From contig OX485808.1 of the NCBI GenBank assembly GCA_950295325.1, forward strand, positions 21,224,527-21,288,526: a stretch of 64,000 bases of DNA, given 5' to 3'. Both the position numbers and the translations under genes were made by a program. The notes beneath the pieces were generated by a model that saw only the letters and a list, made by a program, of their open reading frames with translations, was not told the DNA's origin and ran no database searches. Of this stretch, positions 10,701-24,700 are shown piece by piece (within the stretch, counting starts at the first letter, position 1; every line of letters begins with the position of its first letter). The stretch comes from Polytrichum commune. Its lineage: Eukaryota > Streptophyta > Polytrichopsida > Polytrichales > Polytrichaceae.

Positions 10701-12937
10701 AATGGCTTGCGCAATGGGAAAAAGTAGAAGAAGGGACATTACCAATGGAGAAAAGCGGCATGAAGGGGTGTTCTATATTTTTTGAGCTGGAGTATTGGGC
10801 GGTAAGAAATTAGGAGTGTGTAAAAACATTAAAAATTCTAGAAATGCTTGGGATGTCAAATGGTTAAATAAGCTATGGTTATTTTACGCGGTATGATGAA
10901 AATTTACTAATATTTTATTTTTGAATTTTGCGCAGGAGCACCTCATACCTCATCTCTTAGATCCCATGCACATTGAGAAGAATGTGTGTTCCGCTTTGTT
11001 CAAAACTATTACTAATGCAAAGGGCACAAAAGGAAATTCAGTGGAGCAAAGGCTGGAGATGGGCGCCATGGGCATCATGCCACATTTACATGTAAAGCGG
11101 TCTGGAAGGGATGCAAAAGGCAATTCCATTTACACCTCAGCCGCTGCTCCGTGGGTGTTATCTAAAGCTGACTTTGAGGAGGTAATTGATATTTTGAAAA
11201 ATATTAAAACACCTCGTGGATATGGGTCTTCCTTCCAGTATAAGTTCCCTGAGAACATAATATCTGGAATGAAGACACATGATTACCACAATTTGTTGCA
11301 CGATTTATTGCCTATAGCAATTAGAGGTTTTTTGACAAAAGAGATTAGAGAAATCATCTACCGACTTGGGGAATTTTCCGGTGGTTGAGTTCCAAAGAGA
11401 TATTGAAGGCAATAGTGCCTAGCATGGTGGATGAAGCAGCAAAGCTAGTATGTCTGATGGAGCAACATTTACCACCTAGTTTTTTTGACATTCAACCACA
11501 TCTGATCGTGCATCTACCTGGGGAGGTGGAATTAGCCTGTCCCATCCATTATCGGTGAATGTACTATTTAGAGCGATACATGAAAGTCATGAAAGGTTGG
11601 GTGAGACAAATGGCACGCCTAGAGGGATCTATGGCTGAAGGATATGTCCTTTTTGAAGGAATGCACTACCTCACAGAATACACAACCCGATTATCTCCGG
11701 AGTCACCACAACTATGGCATTTAGGGGATGATCCCAAACTTACAGGGTCGTTATTGCCTAAATGGCATAAAATACGAAGGTTGGATCGAGACCCTCTTGG
11801 GCGGGCATTTCTACACCAAGTCCACAATTTTGTTCTTGGAAATGACCCAGCGATGGCCCACTGGAGAGCTACATACGACGGCCAAGAGCAGGAGAATCTT
11901 CATGAATTCAAGGAGTGGGTATTGGCTCAAATCCAAGCACTCATAGGCATGGGAATTAATATATCTGACCGTGAATACCATCTAGCTCTAGGGCCTCATC
12001 AGAAGGTGCGATTTTTCACCCATATGTGGGTTGAGGGTAAATTTTTCCGCATACAAGCAAGGGAAACTATGAACAAGAGTACACAAGACTCTGGTAAGTT
12101 TCTATGTTTTATCCTGACGTTTGTTATTTAATTTTTTTTATTAGGGATTTAATAATTTGTCTCAAACAATGGCTTTTGTGGCTTTTTTTTATAGGAATTA
12201 GTGCACATTTCCATGACAATACTTCAAATGGTGAGGAGGGTACATCAACACAATATTTTGGGCGCATAGAGAATATAGTTCAAATTCATTTCACCTCTTT
12301 CCAAGTAACCCTACTGAAGGGAAAGTGGTTTGATAGCAAGTCAACCCGCAGGGCATCTCCAAATTTAGTACAGGATGAATGTGGTTTCCTACGTGTGAAG
12401 ACCAGAACTACCCTGCCTTCACACTTACCAACACATGAACCGTTCATGTACCTAGAAGATTGCGAGCAAGTTTTTTTCATCGAAGATAGAATCAACAAGG
12501 GTTGGAGTCTAATTAAAGTAATGGAGCCAAGATCAACCCCTGTCGTTTATAAAGGTGGGCCAGTTGTAGGTGGTAGCAGAGATGGTGAAATTGACAGTGA
12601 AGATGTTGAGGGTTTAGTACCAGAAGATGTTACTGGCGTATCCAACTACGACAGAGAGAATGAGCTTGTAAGTGCTGATTTTGTGAATGAGGAACTAGAG
12701 TCAAATGAAGAAGTCAATGATGACGATCAAGAATCAGAGTTAGAGGGGGAGCAATACGAATATGAATTGGATGTCAATGTTTTAGCATCGCAGGAGCCAC
12801 AAAGAATAGAATCACTGAAGCATAGATCTGTTGTTCGTAGATATATTGGAGAACAATTAATATCGGAGGAGACCATATCAAGGACCGAGTCTGAAAGTGG
12901 AAATGAGGAATATATAGGGGAGTCAGGCAGTGACTAG
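7772..12937 (+). pseudogene. TNP2-like CACTA transposase, interrupted and broken
   Basis: Recognisable parts in order: an N-terminal transposase-associated region with CPCMSC (about 7950); a helical segment and zinc-like CPKC plus KKVPRK (8640-8890); an intron from 8889 to about 9028; YFPMTPR and DGVNPWG, the TNP2 core (9035-9370); LRPLIDEMKNLW and YYACPPCG (9580-9780); then HGHRKFLARGHKW (10590-10620); DPMHIEKNV (10964-10990), the conserved acidic motif; DUF4218-like YLERYMKVMKGWVR (11563-11605) and EGYVLFEG; and a DUF4216-like C-terminus (12200-12560) followed by an acidic tail. Breaks: an A-run frameshift near 7790, a solo LTR at 9781-10526, a frameshift near 11380, and TGA at 11556-11558 where the family has Trp before MYYLERY. 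Not functional. Confidence 0.85.
9781..10526. mobile_element. Solo LTR (746 bp) inserted in the CACTA transposase
   Basis: The insert begins TGTCGT and ends ACGACA, giving the TG...CA termini and a perfect 6-bp terminal inverted repeat of an LTR. It is flanked by GCGG on both sides (9777-9780 and 10527-10530), a 4-bp (possibly originally 5-bp) target duplication. Removing the insert with one duplicate rejoins the transposase reading frame exactly at the CPPCG/PEEV junction, so both borders are well fixed. No internal retrotransposon genes are present, so it is a solo LTR left by LTR-LTR recombination, or a very small non-autonomous element. The LTR strand cannot be set from this alone. Confidence 0.9.
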
Positions 12938-13580
12938 CCGCACTGTTACTTCTGGAAGTTGAAAAAGTTTCTACCACTTAGGTAGAATACAACTATGTTT
13001 GGATAGTTGGATGTTTGGATAGTTTGGATAGTTGGGTGCCCAACATCATTGGGAACACCATCCAGATTTTTTTTATTAATGAAATACAATTTCCCATATG
13101 TTATTGGGAAGTTGCTAACTCTATGTTTTTTTAATAGGAATTGCTATTATTGGAAAATGCACCCATAAGTACGGGGACTACATTTTGGAAATTTTTTGCA
13201 CACTTCAGTTTAGAAGCTTTTATGTTTATTGCGAAACAAAAAGCCAATAGAAGAAATTAGAAATCAACACACTTATTCTAAATGAGGAGGTTCCGTTACA
13301 ACTGCCGTAAACACTATTTACTACGCTGGTCAAAACCGTAGCCCCTACTGTGCAAGAGCAAGGTAACTTCCTTAATTAAGAGCTGTTGTAGAGGATAACC
13401 TTCAACCGCTGCAGCGCGGGAATGCTGGGAACGGAGGCAGACCATTAGAACTCGCAGACGTTGCTTGAAAACTTCGTAGACCGCCCCAACCCCCGTGACA
13501 ACAACGTTTGCTCAATCCAGCGGGGCTATAGTCCGAACGCTGCTAGAAAACGTTGCTATACCCCCTTAATTCTAGTAGTG

Positions 13581-16500
13581 TACATGGCCAACGGGACTTG
13601 AAATGGAGAGCGGGGATGACTCTTCATGAATCAACAAATTTCAAGAAAGGTAAACCAAGCATGAGTAACTAAGTCAACTTTAGGGGTCTGAATGGTCCAC
13701 ATGATCCTAGAATTTGTCTTATGATAGAGGAGTTTGTTAAACATTGCCACCTCACACCCCATCAAACTTTGCAAGGACATCATCATAGATAGTCTCCCTC
13801 TTCAAACTCTTATGGGCAATTCTCCATGGCATGGACTTCTTGTAGTAACGTGTGGGGGCTTTTTGCTTGTTAAAACAAATGAAACATGTTTACAAGCATG
13901 TATGTGAGCCTTATGTGGCCTCTCTTCTTAATCGAATACTTCAAAAAAAACATGTGTTACATTGAGATTGGACCACATGCTCAACATATATTGATCACCT
14001 ATTCTAAGTTCATTAATTTAATACAATTGGGAGGGCCTATGTCATGGGCCTATATGTCAACCAATTGTGAAAGAAAATAAATTTTCTTTGACCTCTTACA
14101 ATTTTTGCATCAAGTTGCGATTCTCAAACTTAAAACAACAGTCTTTCTCATTTACAATTGCTAAGTAGATGAGACAATTTGTGATCCAATTGGAAGCCAG
14201 AGTTAGAAGTGACAACAGTAGGGCCACATACCTTACTTTTTGTGGTACCCAATGGCCCCCCCAAGCGTTTTAAGGGCATGCAGAGGCACTTCTTTGGATG
14301 AATTCTTCATGGTAACTGTTCTTTTGTAGCCAGTTCTACTGCACTCTATGTAAAATGTGGCAAGGTAGAATGACTTGTTGTTAGACTATCAACACATTAT
14401 ATGCCTCTGTTTGTCCTGTATTTGTCCTCCTTCTAGATCACTGCGTAATATCTAGAATATCAGGGTCCTCTACAATGGGGTACAAGGTTGGCTGGCAGAG
14501 GGCTTTTTCAAGCTTCAACTGGTCAGATTGTTGTTGCAGTCCCATCTTCTGACCTACTTAGATCGTGCCAGTTTATCAAATTCCCGAGTTGCCCCATTGA
14601 GCACATAGTAAAAGCAGCAGGAAAGGCATCCTGAAAAGACTCGAAGAAAGCAAAACTTTCAAAGGGAAAACGTGGATGAGTCTACTGAGCAACCCACAAA
14701 CCTGGAGCACCTTTCATCTTTGAGATTCAGGCTTCAGTTCTCCATGGCATTCATGTGATGAGGGAGGCACTTTCAGGCTGTGCGGCCATGACTGAAGTGT
14801 CAAGTGATAAATAGGTAAAAACAACTTCAAATTTCCCAATGACCACTTCTGGAATGAGTTATAGTTTAAGAGTCTCTGTGAAATTTGAAGATGAGGACCT
14901 AATGGGAACTATCAATGCCCATGACTCATAACTAGCCTGAGTTGTACACATGATGAACCTGAGTAAGTCCTAGAATTTAACATGCAAAAGTTACAACTCT
15001 AATTACCTATAATCTAGATCTAGACCTTGTCAAGTTACTCTAATCTTAACACTTTTACTAGGTATATTCAAAATGGTTATACTAGGACTCACTACAAGGA
15101 TCACGTTGTCAAGTCACTAACAAATCGACCAATTTTGAAGGTGGAAATGGTGCATATCACTAGTACATTTTTACAGTATCATGTAATATATTACATTGGG
15201 ATGGAATAAGTGGTTGCACACACTTAGAATGCAACATAATCTAAATAAGTTTGTATACAATCTTACATAAGAATTCCTACGTCTAACTACTAGGCGTGCT
15301 GCAACACAAGGTGGGGTTTACCTAGGCATATACGACTACGTTAATGGGGTCAACCAAGAGTTTTGAATTCATGACCTCACCACTCCCAAGCAACTAGTTC
15401 AACCACCAAGTTCACTCATGACATATGCGCACATTCAGTTTAAATTACTGGGGGTGGCAACAACTGGAATATATTGCAAGGGTCCTCAAATAATAAGACC
15501 ATTTGAGGGTTGATAATGGCTCTATAATATTGTATAATAAAGGTGTTATAGAAGACTTCAAAACATGAGCTAAACTAAAATACTATAACGCTTGTATAAT
15601 CTACTATAATACTTCATTTCTATCATAAGATTTTATTATAATTATCAATAAGATGAAAATAAATCCTAGGGTCTAGACTAGGACCCCTAATATAAAATAG
15701 ATTATTAGACAACTTAAAGGCATTAGCTATACATATAACAATTTTTTTATTTACATAAAAATGATGTCATTGGATTCATCTTGACTTCCTCTTTATCGTC
15801 ATATAAAATTGCAAAGTTAATAATCATATTGATATCATTATAAAGTGATATACAATTTAATAAAGTTGTATTCTAATTTTGGCTACTGCCACCCCATGTT
15901 TATTAACTGACTTATTGATCACTTTGAAATAGACATTCGTAAGGTGAGATGTTGAGGGGGTCACAAAAATATGAACCCGTCTGGACCCGAAACAAAGAGT
16001 GGGGGATCTCTTTAGTGTGCACAAATGGAACTACAAAACCCCCAAAAGGGTGAATAACCTAAACATGCAAATGTTGGAGTTGAGATGCAAAAGTTCTAAG
16101 AAGTCAACTTAAACATTTCCTTTGAATAATCACATAGGCTCTCCCAATCCTGTTCATTATTGGATCCGAGATGATGCTCATATTTTAAGCACATAGTCCA
16201 ATCTAATCATAACATGTGTCTGTTTGGTGTGCATTCTTAACTACAAGCTTTGCCATATAAAAAAAAAGCTCAATTACAGGGGTCCATTCAAGAAGAGCGA
16301 CCACATGTTAAGGCCCAACTAATTTTGATACCCCACCAGTGCACGTTTCACATCGGATTCACAAAATCCGAGTATGAGGTAGACTGCCACGTGCATCTGC
16401 AGTTGGTTAACTTGCTGATGAAATGAAACATGTGAGGGTTTTCGGAAAAGATGTCTCATCATGGAGGTGAGAAGCCCACTTGTGTGCTCCAAAACGCCCG

Positions 16501-18430
16501 ACCTGGGAGCATGGTCTCCGCTCTCCCTAGCTACTAGCTAGGCTCCTCTCCAAAACTGCACACAATTGGTACCCTGAATGCTAAGAGGAAATGAAATCTT
16601 TGTCCCTACATCGTGGTTACTTATACCAAGACGGAGTTCCCATTCTGGTGGGGACATCACTAGCAACATACGAAATGTAAGTCATGGGACACTTGGGTTT
16701 GAAGAGTGCATTTAAAAAGGAGGGGATCTTGTGTGCTGCAGAAACACATATTGGTCTACAAATCCCAATCTATTCTGTTGTTGTTGTTGTTGTTAAAAAG
16801 ATTAGTTATAGACATGTACACTAGACACCACAATACATACGGGAACATTCAACTTTTCTTAAAGCCATGGGGGTTTTGACCTTATATTAAAGATGTGTTT
16901 AAAGGATACTAGTTTGGAGACTTGAGAAGGAGTGGCTTTGGCAAGAAGGTTATGAAAGATAGTTTGGGTCACTATGTCTATATAGTTGGAACAAGGAATG
17001 TGGTCACTGGTAGTTGTCAAATTGTTTTAGAGGCATATACATTCATAAACTCACCATAGCATCAATAGGATCAAGGGAATAAATCTTCGTGACTAGATCA
17101 TATTCCATCGTCATATTTGACAAATTGACATAATTGAATTTGCATTTACCCACTTACAATTTGTTTGGTCATAGTGGAATTTGAGGTGTCCTAGAGCAGG
17201 GGACAAATAATACTTCATGAATTCAAATGTCGACATGGTGGGTCCTTTTTCAAATGCTGCTTCTTGTATTTTTTGGAGGTTGATGGGTTGCCTACATAAA
17301 TCCCATTTCATGCTAAATTTCCCTCTGCATTAGTTGGACCTGCCAATCCACCACATACTACTATTAGCCCCTTGGAAAATTGAAGTTGGGGTGGTGTTCT
17401 TGCCCTTTGCTATGTTTTTTTTTGACAACTTTAGTTGTTGAAGAAATTATAGTTGAATAGAAATTCCTTGAAATAACATTTGGTTGAGGGCCCGGTCACA
17501 TGTGATTTTATAGTGCACTTGAGGGCCTATGACCACACCATATGATTTTGGAAGTGCCTTGAGATAGCCATTGGGCACTTCTTTTGGACTCTTGCAATTT
17601 CATGGTCATAGCTCTTGGCTCGTGTGTGAAGTGGCCCTAAATTATGATATCCAATGCCAACTTCTAAATTGGATGACTTTTAGTCAATTAAGGCAATCTC
17701 TCATCCAATCCAAATACATTCATTGAACGACACATAAATTCTTCTTCCGTCCAAATATTACATACCCTACTTTATTAATAAAAATGAATTACCACCTATA
17801 CTTTTCACCTACCCTACTCTAGATGTAGTATTGTATGGGTTCTTTTGTTCAAGCTATAGTTATTCCACAATTTATATAAATTTTTCTCAATAGAATTAAA
17901 AACCCCCTCTTTTTAATAAATTTTTGACAGTGACCTCCCTATGGTTAGACACACCTACTTAGGTTCCTTTTCTTAATCAAAAGCCTTTATTTGAAGGATA
18001 TGTGGTCAAATTTGGCTCCACAAATGGATAACAAAATGATATGTGTTTAAGGAGATTAGACTACATTCTGAGACTAATATGACAATCATTCTAGACTCAA
18101 TGGTTAGCAAACCGGGGGAGGGGGGGGGGGACTTGTATGACCACTTAATGAGCAGTGTCAAGTATCCTCAATTTGATAATGAGTTAGAAAATGTAACATT
18201 TAAGAACCAGTGTCGGGGGCGATTTTTGGACACAAATGGTCAAAATCCCAGTGTTTCCAAGTGCAACCGGTTACATGCTACGATTTTCCTTTATTAATTA
18301 GAGATATCATATAATATTCCACAGGGTTCTCAAAAATGATGGGTAATTTTCCTGAAGTCTTGAACTTGAACCTGTGCATACAGTATATATGTATATACAC
18401 GTAATTAAGTAGTGGTCGGTTCTCCGCATG
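13581..18430. other. No recognisable gene over 4.8 kb
   Basis: AT-rich DNA with many stops in all frames. The longest open frames are under 70 codons and match nothing I know. Simple tracts include (TTG)n near 16776-16796 and a G-run at 18115-18130. Probably ancient repeat debris. Confidence 0.6.
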
Positions 18431-18529
18431 CGTTCATTGTTTAACAATGATTCAACCCATCGAGCTTACCAACTTATGTGCTCTTAAAACGCCCGACCTA
18501 GAAACACCAAGCCTACCCCTGCCCCTACG

Positions 18530-18810
18530 CCCACCCCACCACCCCCCTAGCTCCGGGGCACACGGAGGCGGGCGGGCGGGCGATGCATGGGAGCGGGCGC
18601 GCGGGCGGGCGGGCGGGCGGGCAGTGAGCGAGCGAGCAATGGGCTGCCTCCTTTCACTCGCGCTGTCGGACCTCGGGCGCCGCGCCCTCCCATCCCCTGC
18701 CCTGCCCTCCCCTGGCCTGCTCATCGCTTGCTGCCTGCGGCCATCGCGTCCCTTGCTGGTGTCGGCTTCACCCGAGCCCCGCCCGCCCGCTCGCTCGCTC
18801 ATCCCGTGCT
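18530..18810. repeat. GC-rich low-complexity block (GGGC/GCCC)
   Basis: A sharp rise in GC with GGGCGGGCGGGC runs (about 18570-18622) and GCCCGCCCGC (18780-18792). Several long frames open on both strands only because stops are rare in such DNA. It lies at the start of the GC-rich region upstream of the BZR gene and may be a CpG-rich promoter area; that is inference. Confidence 0.6.
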
Positions 18811-18944
18811 GCAGCAGCCCCTCATGATCCACCCCACCCCACCCCACCCCCGCTCGATCGCTCCTCCGTTCATGCACGCACCGCCATGCCAATCACCCAC
18901 TGCTGCTCCTCATGTCTGGCAACCCTGCGCCTCTAACCCAGGTC

Positions 18945-20050
18945 GGTAAGTGACTCAATTCCTGCTGCACAAAACGCGGGTGCACCATCATCGCATCGCT
19001 GGGGAGACTCGCCACTGGACCTCACTAGTTGGGTTGGAGGAGGAGGAGGAGGAGGAGGAGGAGGAGGAGGAGGAGACGACGACGACAAGTGAGCGTGTGT
19101 GTATTGGTGGGCTCCTGCAACTTTGGAGCAGGAGCAACAGGAGGCGCACTACAATAGGGCCGATCACCTGCACCGACCGGCCTGCCCTTCTCCTCATGTT
19201 TTACGGCTGTAAACGAACTCGGTAATTGCTCGGCGCTGCAAACGGGTGAGGTCCATCGGGAGACTTGGTGCATCATCGATAGCCACTCATGCACCGGCTT
19301 ATCACTTGGGGAGGTCATTAGTTCTGCGTTCAAGCATAAAGAGAATAAGAAGAAGAGGAAGGAGAAGAAGATAAGGAAGCGTCTACTGTGCCGATTGTTG
19401 TAACCTTGCAACTTTGGAGAAAGCTGCCTGGCCTTCCTTCCTTCGTTCCTGCTCCAACTCAAGGCTCTGGCCCGCCCGCCTGCCTGCGCTCGACTGATCC
19501 CATTATTCATGCATGGAGGCGGCAGCAGGAGGCACGAAGCCTGCTCCTGCTCATGTTTTGCAAGCTGGCAGCCGGATGTAAGGAAACTTGGTAATTGCTG
19601 CTGCATCAAAAGGGTGTATCATTATCCGTTGGGAGACTTGCTCTATCATTGTCACTGCACCTGGAGCTCACTAGTCCTGCGTTCCAAGATAAGAGGATAA
19701 GAAGATAAGGAAGCGTGTGTGCGCGTTAGATGGTGGTAGTTGTGTGTGTGTATCGCGGGACCCGGGAGAAGCTGATTGTTGTAACGTTGCAAGTTTGGAG
19801 AAGTCTGGCTTGCCGGCGGGCGGCTATAAGCTAAGACGGTAATTGCTGCTACTCACCAGTGCATCATCGATTGAGAGTGAGTGCATCGCCACTGCATGCA
19901 CCTGCTCATCTGGAGCTCACTATTTTTGTGCTCAAGGGTAAGAAGAAGATAAAGCAAGCGTGTAACCGACTGTTGGAAACTTGCAACTTCGGAGAAGAGC
20001 TGCCTTTCCTTGCGTTCCTTCTGCAGCAGCAGCAGCTGCTCATCAGGGGC
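18945..20050. repeat. Imperfect tandem array, four units of about 200-380 bp
   Basis: Four diverged units share an ordered set of landmarks: GGTAATTGCTGCTGC-like, GGGAGACTTG-TGCATCATCG-like, CTGGAGCTCACTAGT-like, AAGATAAGGAAGCGTGTG-like and TTGCAACTTTGGAG-like. The last appears at 19116-19128, 19406-19419, 19787-19800 and 19981-19994. A (GGA)n microsatellite (19036-19075) sits inside the first unit. The array lies about 1.7 kb upstream of the BZR start codon and could include its 5' leader or promoter. The open frames in it are not conserved between units, so I do not call genes. Confidence 0.7.
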
Positions 20051-20059
20051 TGGGCTAGG

Positions 20060-21780
20060 GTGGTCCGCTGACGTGGTGGAGACTAAGCATCACCGTCCTC
20101 ACTACGGTAGCCACCAGAAGAGGAGGTCTGATTGCTTCGCCGTGGTCTCTGGTGGTGGGAGGGTGGCATCAGTAATTGGAGTTACCTTACCTTAACTTGC
20201 AGCAGAAGGTTTGTAATTGAGGCAGGAGTGTTTGGAAATAGATATCGGACCGACGGCGTGAAAGGGGTTGGCTAATATTGCGTGCTCACGAGGATCTGTC
20301 TCCTCACGCCCGGCTGTGAGCAGAGGTCGGGCGTCAGAGTTGGGACTATTAGTTGGTACATGACCCGCGTGCGAGTCTTTCGAGGTGACAGAGTTAGACT
20401 GTATTGCGGATATTACCAGTTCATGAAGAGTGCGGAGGTGGCGTGTTAAGTGCATGTGGGAAGATTATCATCGCTTGATCGCTGCAGAGAACCGGAGCTT
20501 TCATCAAGAGGGCTTGTTTGCACCCACACAGGGAGCTCGCTGGAAACGATGGCAGGATATTTTGGCAGGCGTAAAGAATGCTCTTAATGGGAGACGCATT
20601 CCTGAGGAGCAATAGGTATAACTGGAACCACCAAAGGTGTCGCTCATGTTGGTTGCTGCTGCTGGTTTACGGCCTCGGCAACTTTGATATGGGTGCTGGG
20701 GAGCTTTGATACGACATACTGTACGCACATCTCTACTCTCGGATGCTTAATCAGGCTTCAGTCTCTGCGAGGACGACGTAGGAGGCTCGAGCCGTCTGTC
20801 GTCTGGTGAAACTCCAGTTTTGAGAGCCCTCCTTTGGGAAGGAACTTGGGAGAGTTGCGCAAACTGCAGCAAAGACAATGTTACAGGCTACCCCAACATC
20901 AAAAAAAAGTGGAGTGGAGCTCTCATGAGTAACAGACTCTGACTCCAGAACCTTTGAAAAGAAAAGCGTAACTTTTCGAATGTGTGGCTGTAATATTAAG
21001 CAATGCAACTGACTTGAGCACGGGGTTTTGCGAAGACAACGCCTGATGCATCCCCAGACGTAGTTCAGGATAAAATATCAATCGTGTCGACCAGTCTTGA
21101 TGTCGGCCTCCACAACTCAAATCCTCTTCTCAGAAGCCTTACAACGCACTTAGTACCCCCTCTGTGTGCGGCCTGCCGTGTTCTTTGACGACTTCTCAGA
21201 CTGCCCCGTAGAAGCTCGGGATGGCAACACGTGTGCACGCCAAATGTGTTAGCGAGGTTTATAACTAGGTGACCTTTACCTCCGGCGACCCCAGCTGAGT
21301 GTATGATGCACGCTTTGTATTTCTGAGGCACGCTGCCACAGTCACCGGCGAACATAGAGACAAGCTTCCAAGCTCTTTATAAGATACCGCAAAGCTACAC
21401 TGCTAGTCTTGTGCCTCTCGGAAATCTCCGTGACTGTCAACTCAACCCGACACCTGTCTGTCTGACCCTCAATAGTCTACTGTAGCTTTAAATTTGCAGA
21501 ACGTGGATGCCGCCTTCGAACATTTCCCAGGTTTGATGTAAGGATGATGATGATATATGTCCAGACCCAAGCACTGGCACTTTGCATCATACCCAAAGGT
21601 GTTCCCGGATCCTTTTCTCAAACACAGTGACTTACCTTGACAAGTGCTGAAACTGAAATTGCAGCAATATCCACTAGATAACCACGTAGATAGAGTCCAA
21701 CATTGCCATTATCGTGTTTTTGGAAAACAGTCGGTCCAAAGACGAGAGGGGGGAGAGAGAGATCTGCAGAGCAAAGCAAC
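20060..21780. other. Upstream region of the BZR gene
   Basis: No coding region is supported. Open frames of 60-95 codons occur on both strands but lack recognisable content. The stretch probably holds promoter and 5' leader of the BZR gene; no TATA box or leader intron could be fixed by eye. A GGGGGGAGAGAGAGATC purine tract (about 21750-21766) lies just before the start codon. Confidence 0.4.
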
Positions 21781-24700
21781 ATGCAGCAGCTTGACAGCGA
21801 TCCGGGGCTTCAACAAGGGGACAGCCATGAGCTCCGCAAGTGCACAGTGAGAGGTTGCATCAAAGCAACCTCCGGACCGTGGATAGTTCGCAGGCCACCG
21901 GGCAAGGGCCAGACGACGCCGCCGGCAGTGTTGAGGATGCCGTCGAGCCGAGAGCGGGAGAATAACAAAAGGAGAGAGAGGCGACGGCGCGCGGTTGCAG
22001 CGAAGATCTTCGCTGGGTTACGTGCACATGGAAACTATTGTCTCCCGAAACATGCCGATCACAATGAGGTGCTCAAGGCCTTGTGTGCTGAGGCTGGATG
22101 GCAAGTCGAGGAAGATGGTACCATTTTTCGGAAGGTGGGTACTTCAAAATTGCGGGGTATTGATGATCTGTTGAAGCGCTCATGATGATGATTCTGAATC
22201 ATGTCTAATCATGCGAAAGTAGCAATTTTTCATTCTATTCAAAGTGATGAGCAAACGGCAAAGTGGGTTCTGTTTTTTGTGTGTGAGCGCTGCGTGTCTC
22301 ATCATGGATTCTCTGGAATCCCACTAATTTTCTGTGCTCAACCGATCATGATCACCTTCATGAGGAAGCAAATCACTATCTGTTCAGAACCTGCGTGATA
22401 TTGAATCTAACTGATACTCAAAGTTTCAACCTGATGAGTATGATAAACATGATCATGACTTGCTCATGATGCGCTTTTGCACGGCTTCAATGTGATGAGA
22501 AGTGTTGTTTCAAAATTTTTGTCAAGTCTTGTTGCAGCTTGGAAAACAGCAAGAGATTCGCTGAATCATCTGAACAGGGACGTAGCTGCACAGATCATTG
22601 AGAATGTCCTTATCATGTGGTAGTCTGCTTCACTTTGATTTCACTGTAGGTGGCACAAATAGAAGTTTCTGCTATCGTCAGTGGCCATAATACATATGGT
22701 GTTGAATCCTGATGTCGAAACCCTAAGTTTGTCAGAACGCAGCGATCAACTTGTCAAGCGGTTCACCCTCTGGCTCGTTACAGTTATCTTCAAACCAGGT
22801 TGACTCGAAGGAAGGAAGGGCTTAGGGACACCCTTTCAACCGCGGCAGTGCTCTTAGTAGATAATTAATTTGTAGCCAATAAGTTTGCGGCACTTCAGGA
22901 ATCCGTATGTGGACACATTTATTTATAACAGAATTTCAGGGTGCTGAAGAATACAACCCTGACTGCATCGTCAGACACACCTACCCAGAAACATATCATA
23001 CTTATCTTACTAATGCCATGGATTCGGATCCTTTGTTGCAGGGAACCCAGCAGCCTCCGAGGCAGCAGGCCATGAACGCAATGATCATCACTCCTGAAGG
23101 CACACCGTCTGGTGACAGGTCTTTCAAATCAGACACTAGTCCCTCTACCTCGTGCAGCCAGGCTGGTCAGGCCAGCGATGAGGCTGGATGCACGGCCAGG
23201 AGCCGTGGCGAGATGCTCTCCACTGGGAGAATGAGTAATTGCCACTTCGAAGATCATACAGCTGCACAACTGCATCCTCCCAAGACCAGCATGACTGGAA
23301 TTGTAGTAAGTACCGCATCATTAATCAGTCTGATAGTTCTTGCGTTAAAGTTAGTTACACATTTAAAAAGTTAATTTGCTGCTGCGTTCTAAGCCATAAA
23401 AGTGCTTCCTGGTTTATCTGATACCGAACTGTACTGTCTACGTATGATTTGAGTGGGTCTCAACCAATGTAAGACTGCCATGTGTTTCTAATCTAGAAGG
23501 TGTCTTTACCATTGTTAGAGGTTCATATATACTAACTATCCAGCTGATTCACTGGCTGCAGCTCTCTGATCCCAAAGTACAAAATTCAGGAGAATTTGAA
23601 GCTGCGTGCAACAAGTCAGGCTTGCGGTATTATGGGTCTCATGAGGATGTCTCTGCTGGTAACAAATGTCTTGACTCGTTCACCCTGACGTGTTGATCTT
23701 CAGTTTGCTACTCACATACATCCTTCAGGAATAGGAGATGCATGACGTCTTAGAGTGAATTTATCTGATAGTTAAATGGAGGATGGAAGATCCATAGTCA
23801 GAGGTACGTGAAGTGACAGTCTAAGTAGAAAATGTCCTTGTAATTCCAGAGTTGAGTTTACGGAGGTTTGGTCTGAACCAGCACAAGAAAGGATGTACAT
23901 TGACCATGCACAGGGCCCTGAAATTCATCACCTCTGTCCCTCCATCTAGGAGATAGGTACATGGTATCACTGGTGATAATGAGACATCTACCAGCGTCTT
24001 AGAAATATTGGGACTGAGGTAGAAAGCTTGAGGCCCCCTGTGATATGCCTGAGGTAACGGGTCACGAAGAGATCAATGTAGAGTTACTGCTCTGGAACAA
24101 CTACGCCGAGGACTCACTCTACCAACCAGAATTCGTTTTGAAAATTACATGTTTCTTTTACATCTAGTATGATGGTAAGGTACGTATACTTAATACCGAC
24201 ACCAAGCCTAAAACCAACACTACGCACTACTTTTCTGCAGCTCCTGAATGTATGGAAGTGGTACATGGTGTTAGTTTTTGGTTCGGTATTGAGTTTTTGG
24301 TTTGAAACATTCTCAGGTCGATCTAGTTCACCGTTTATATTGGTCAGTTCCTTAGAAAGCAACTCTTGACATTAGCTTTCCTACTTGGCAGGTGTGATCT
24401 CTCGACTTGAGAAGGAAGCCAAGACGCGGAGGAGGAACAACATTTCTGCAAGTGAATATGACCACCCTAACTTATACACCACCACCTCCCAAGTCTACCA
24501 GCGATCATCGACACCAGTAGCAGCAGGGTTCCAACAGCATCAGATGCATGAAGGAGGAAACAATATTTCCACTTTGCCTAATTTAGTGCAACTGGGTAGA
24601 TCAGCTCATCCCCTGAGGAGCAGGAGCCAGCAGGTCATGGCTGCAGCTGCAGCAGTGCCAGCAGAGAAACACTGCGCCAGTTTGTTCCCGGAAGCTACAG

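Larger units (their letters stand above)
7772..13580 (+). mobile_element. CACTA (En/Spm) DNA transposon, dead, left end not found
   Basis: The body is a TNP2-type transposase gene on the plus strand (7772-12937). The right end is clear: TTCTAGTAGTG ends at 13580, which reads CACTACTAGAA on the other strand, the classical CACTA terminus. Inside it, copies of an AACGTT/ACGTTGC-type motif near 13455, 13503 and 13545 look like subterminal repeats. I searched by eye for CACTACTAGAA upstream of the transposase and did not find it, so the left end is lost, strongly diverged or outside my recognition. The three bases after the right end are TAC, the expected 3-bp duplication site. Confidence 0.8.

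Noticed and set aside
18447-19610. Several long overlapping frames on both strands in the GC-rich block
   Set aside because: Stops are rare in GGGC and GGA repeats; the predicted peptides are poly-Arg, poly-Ala, poly-Glu or poly-Ser translations of simple sequence.
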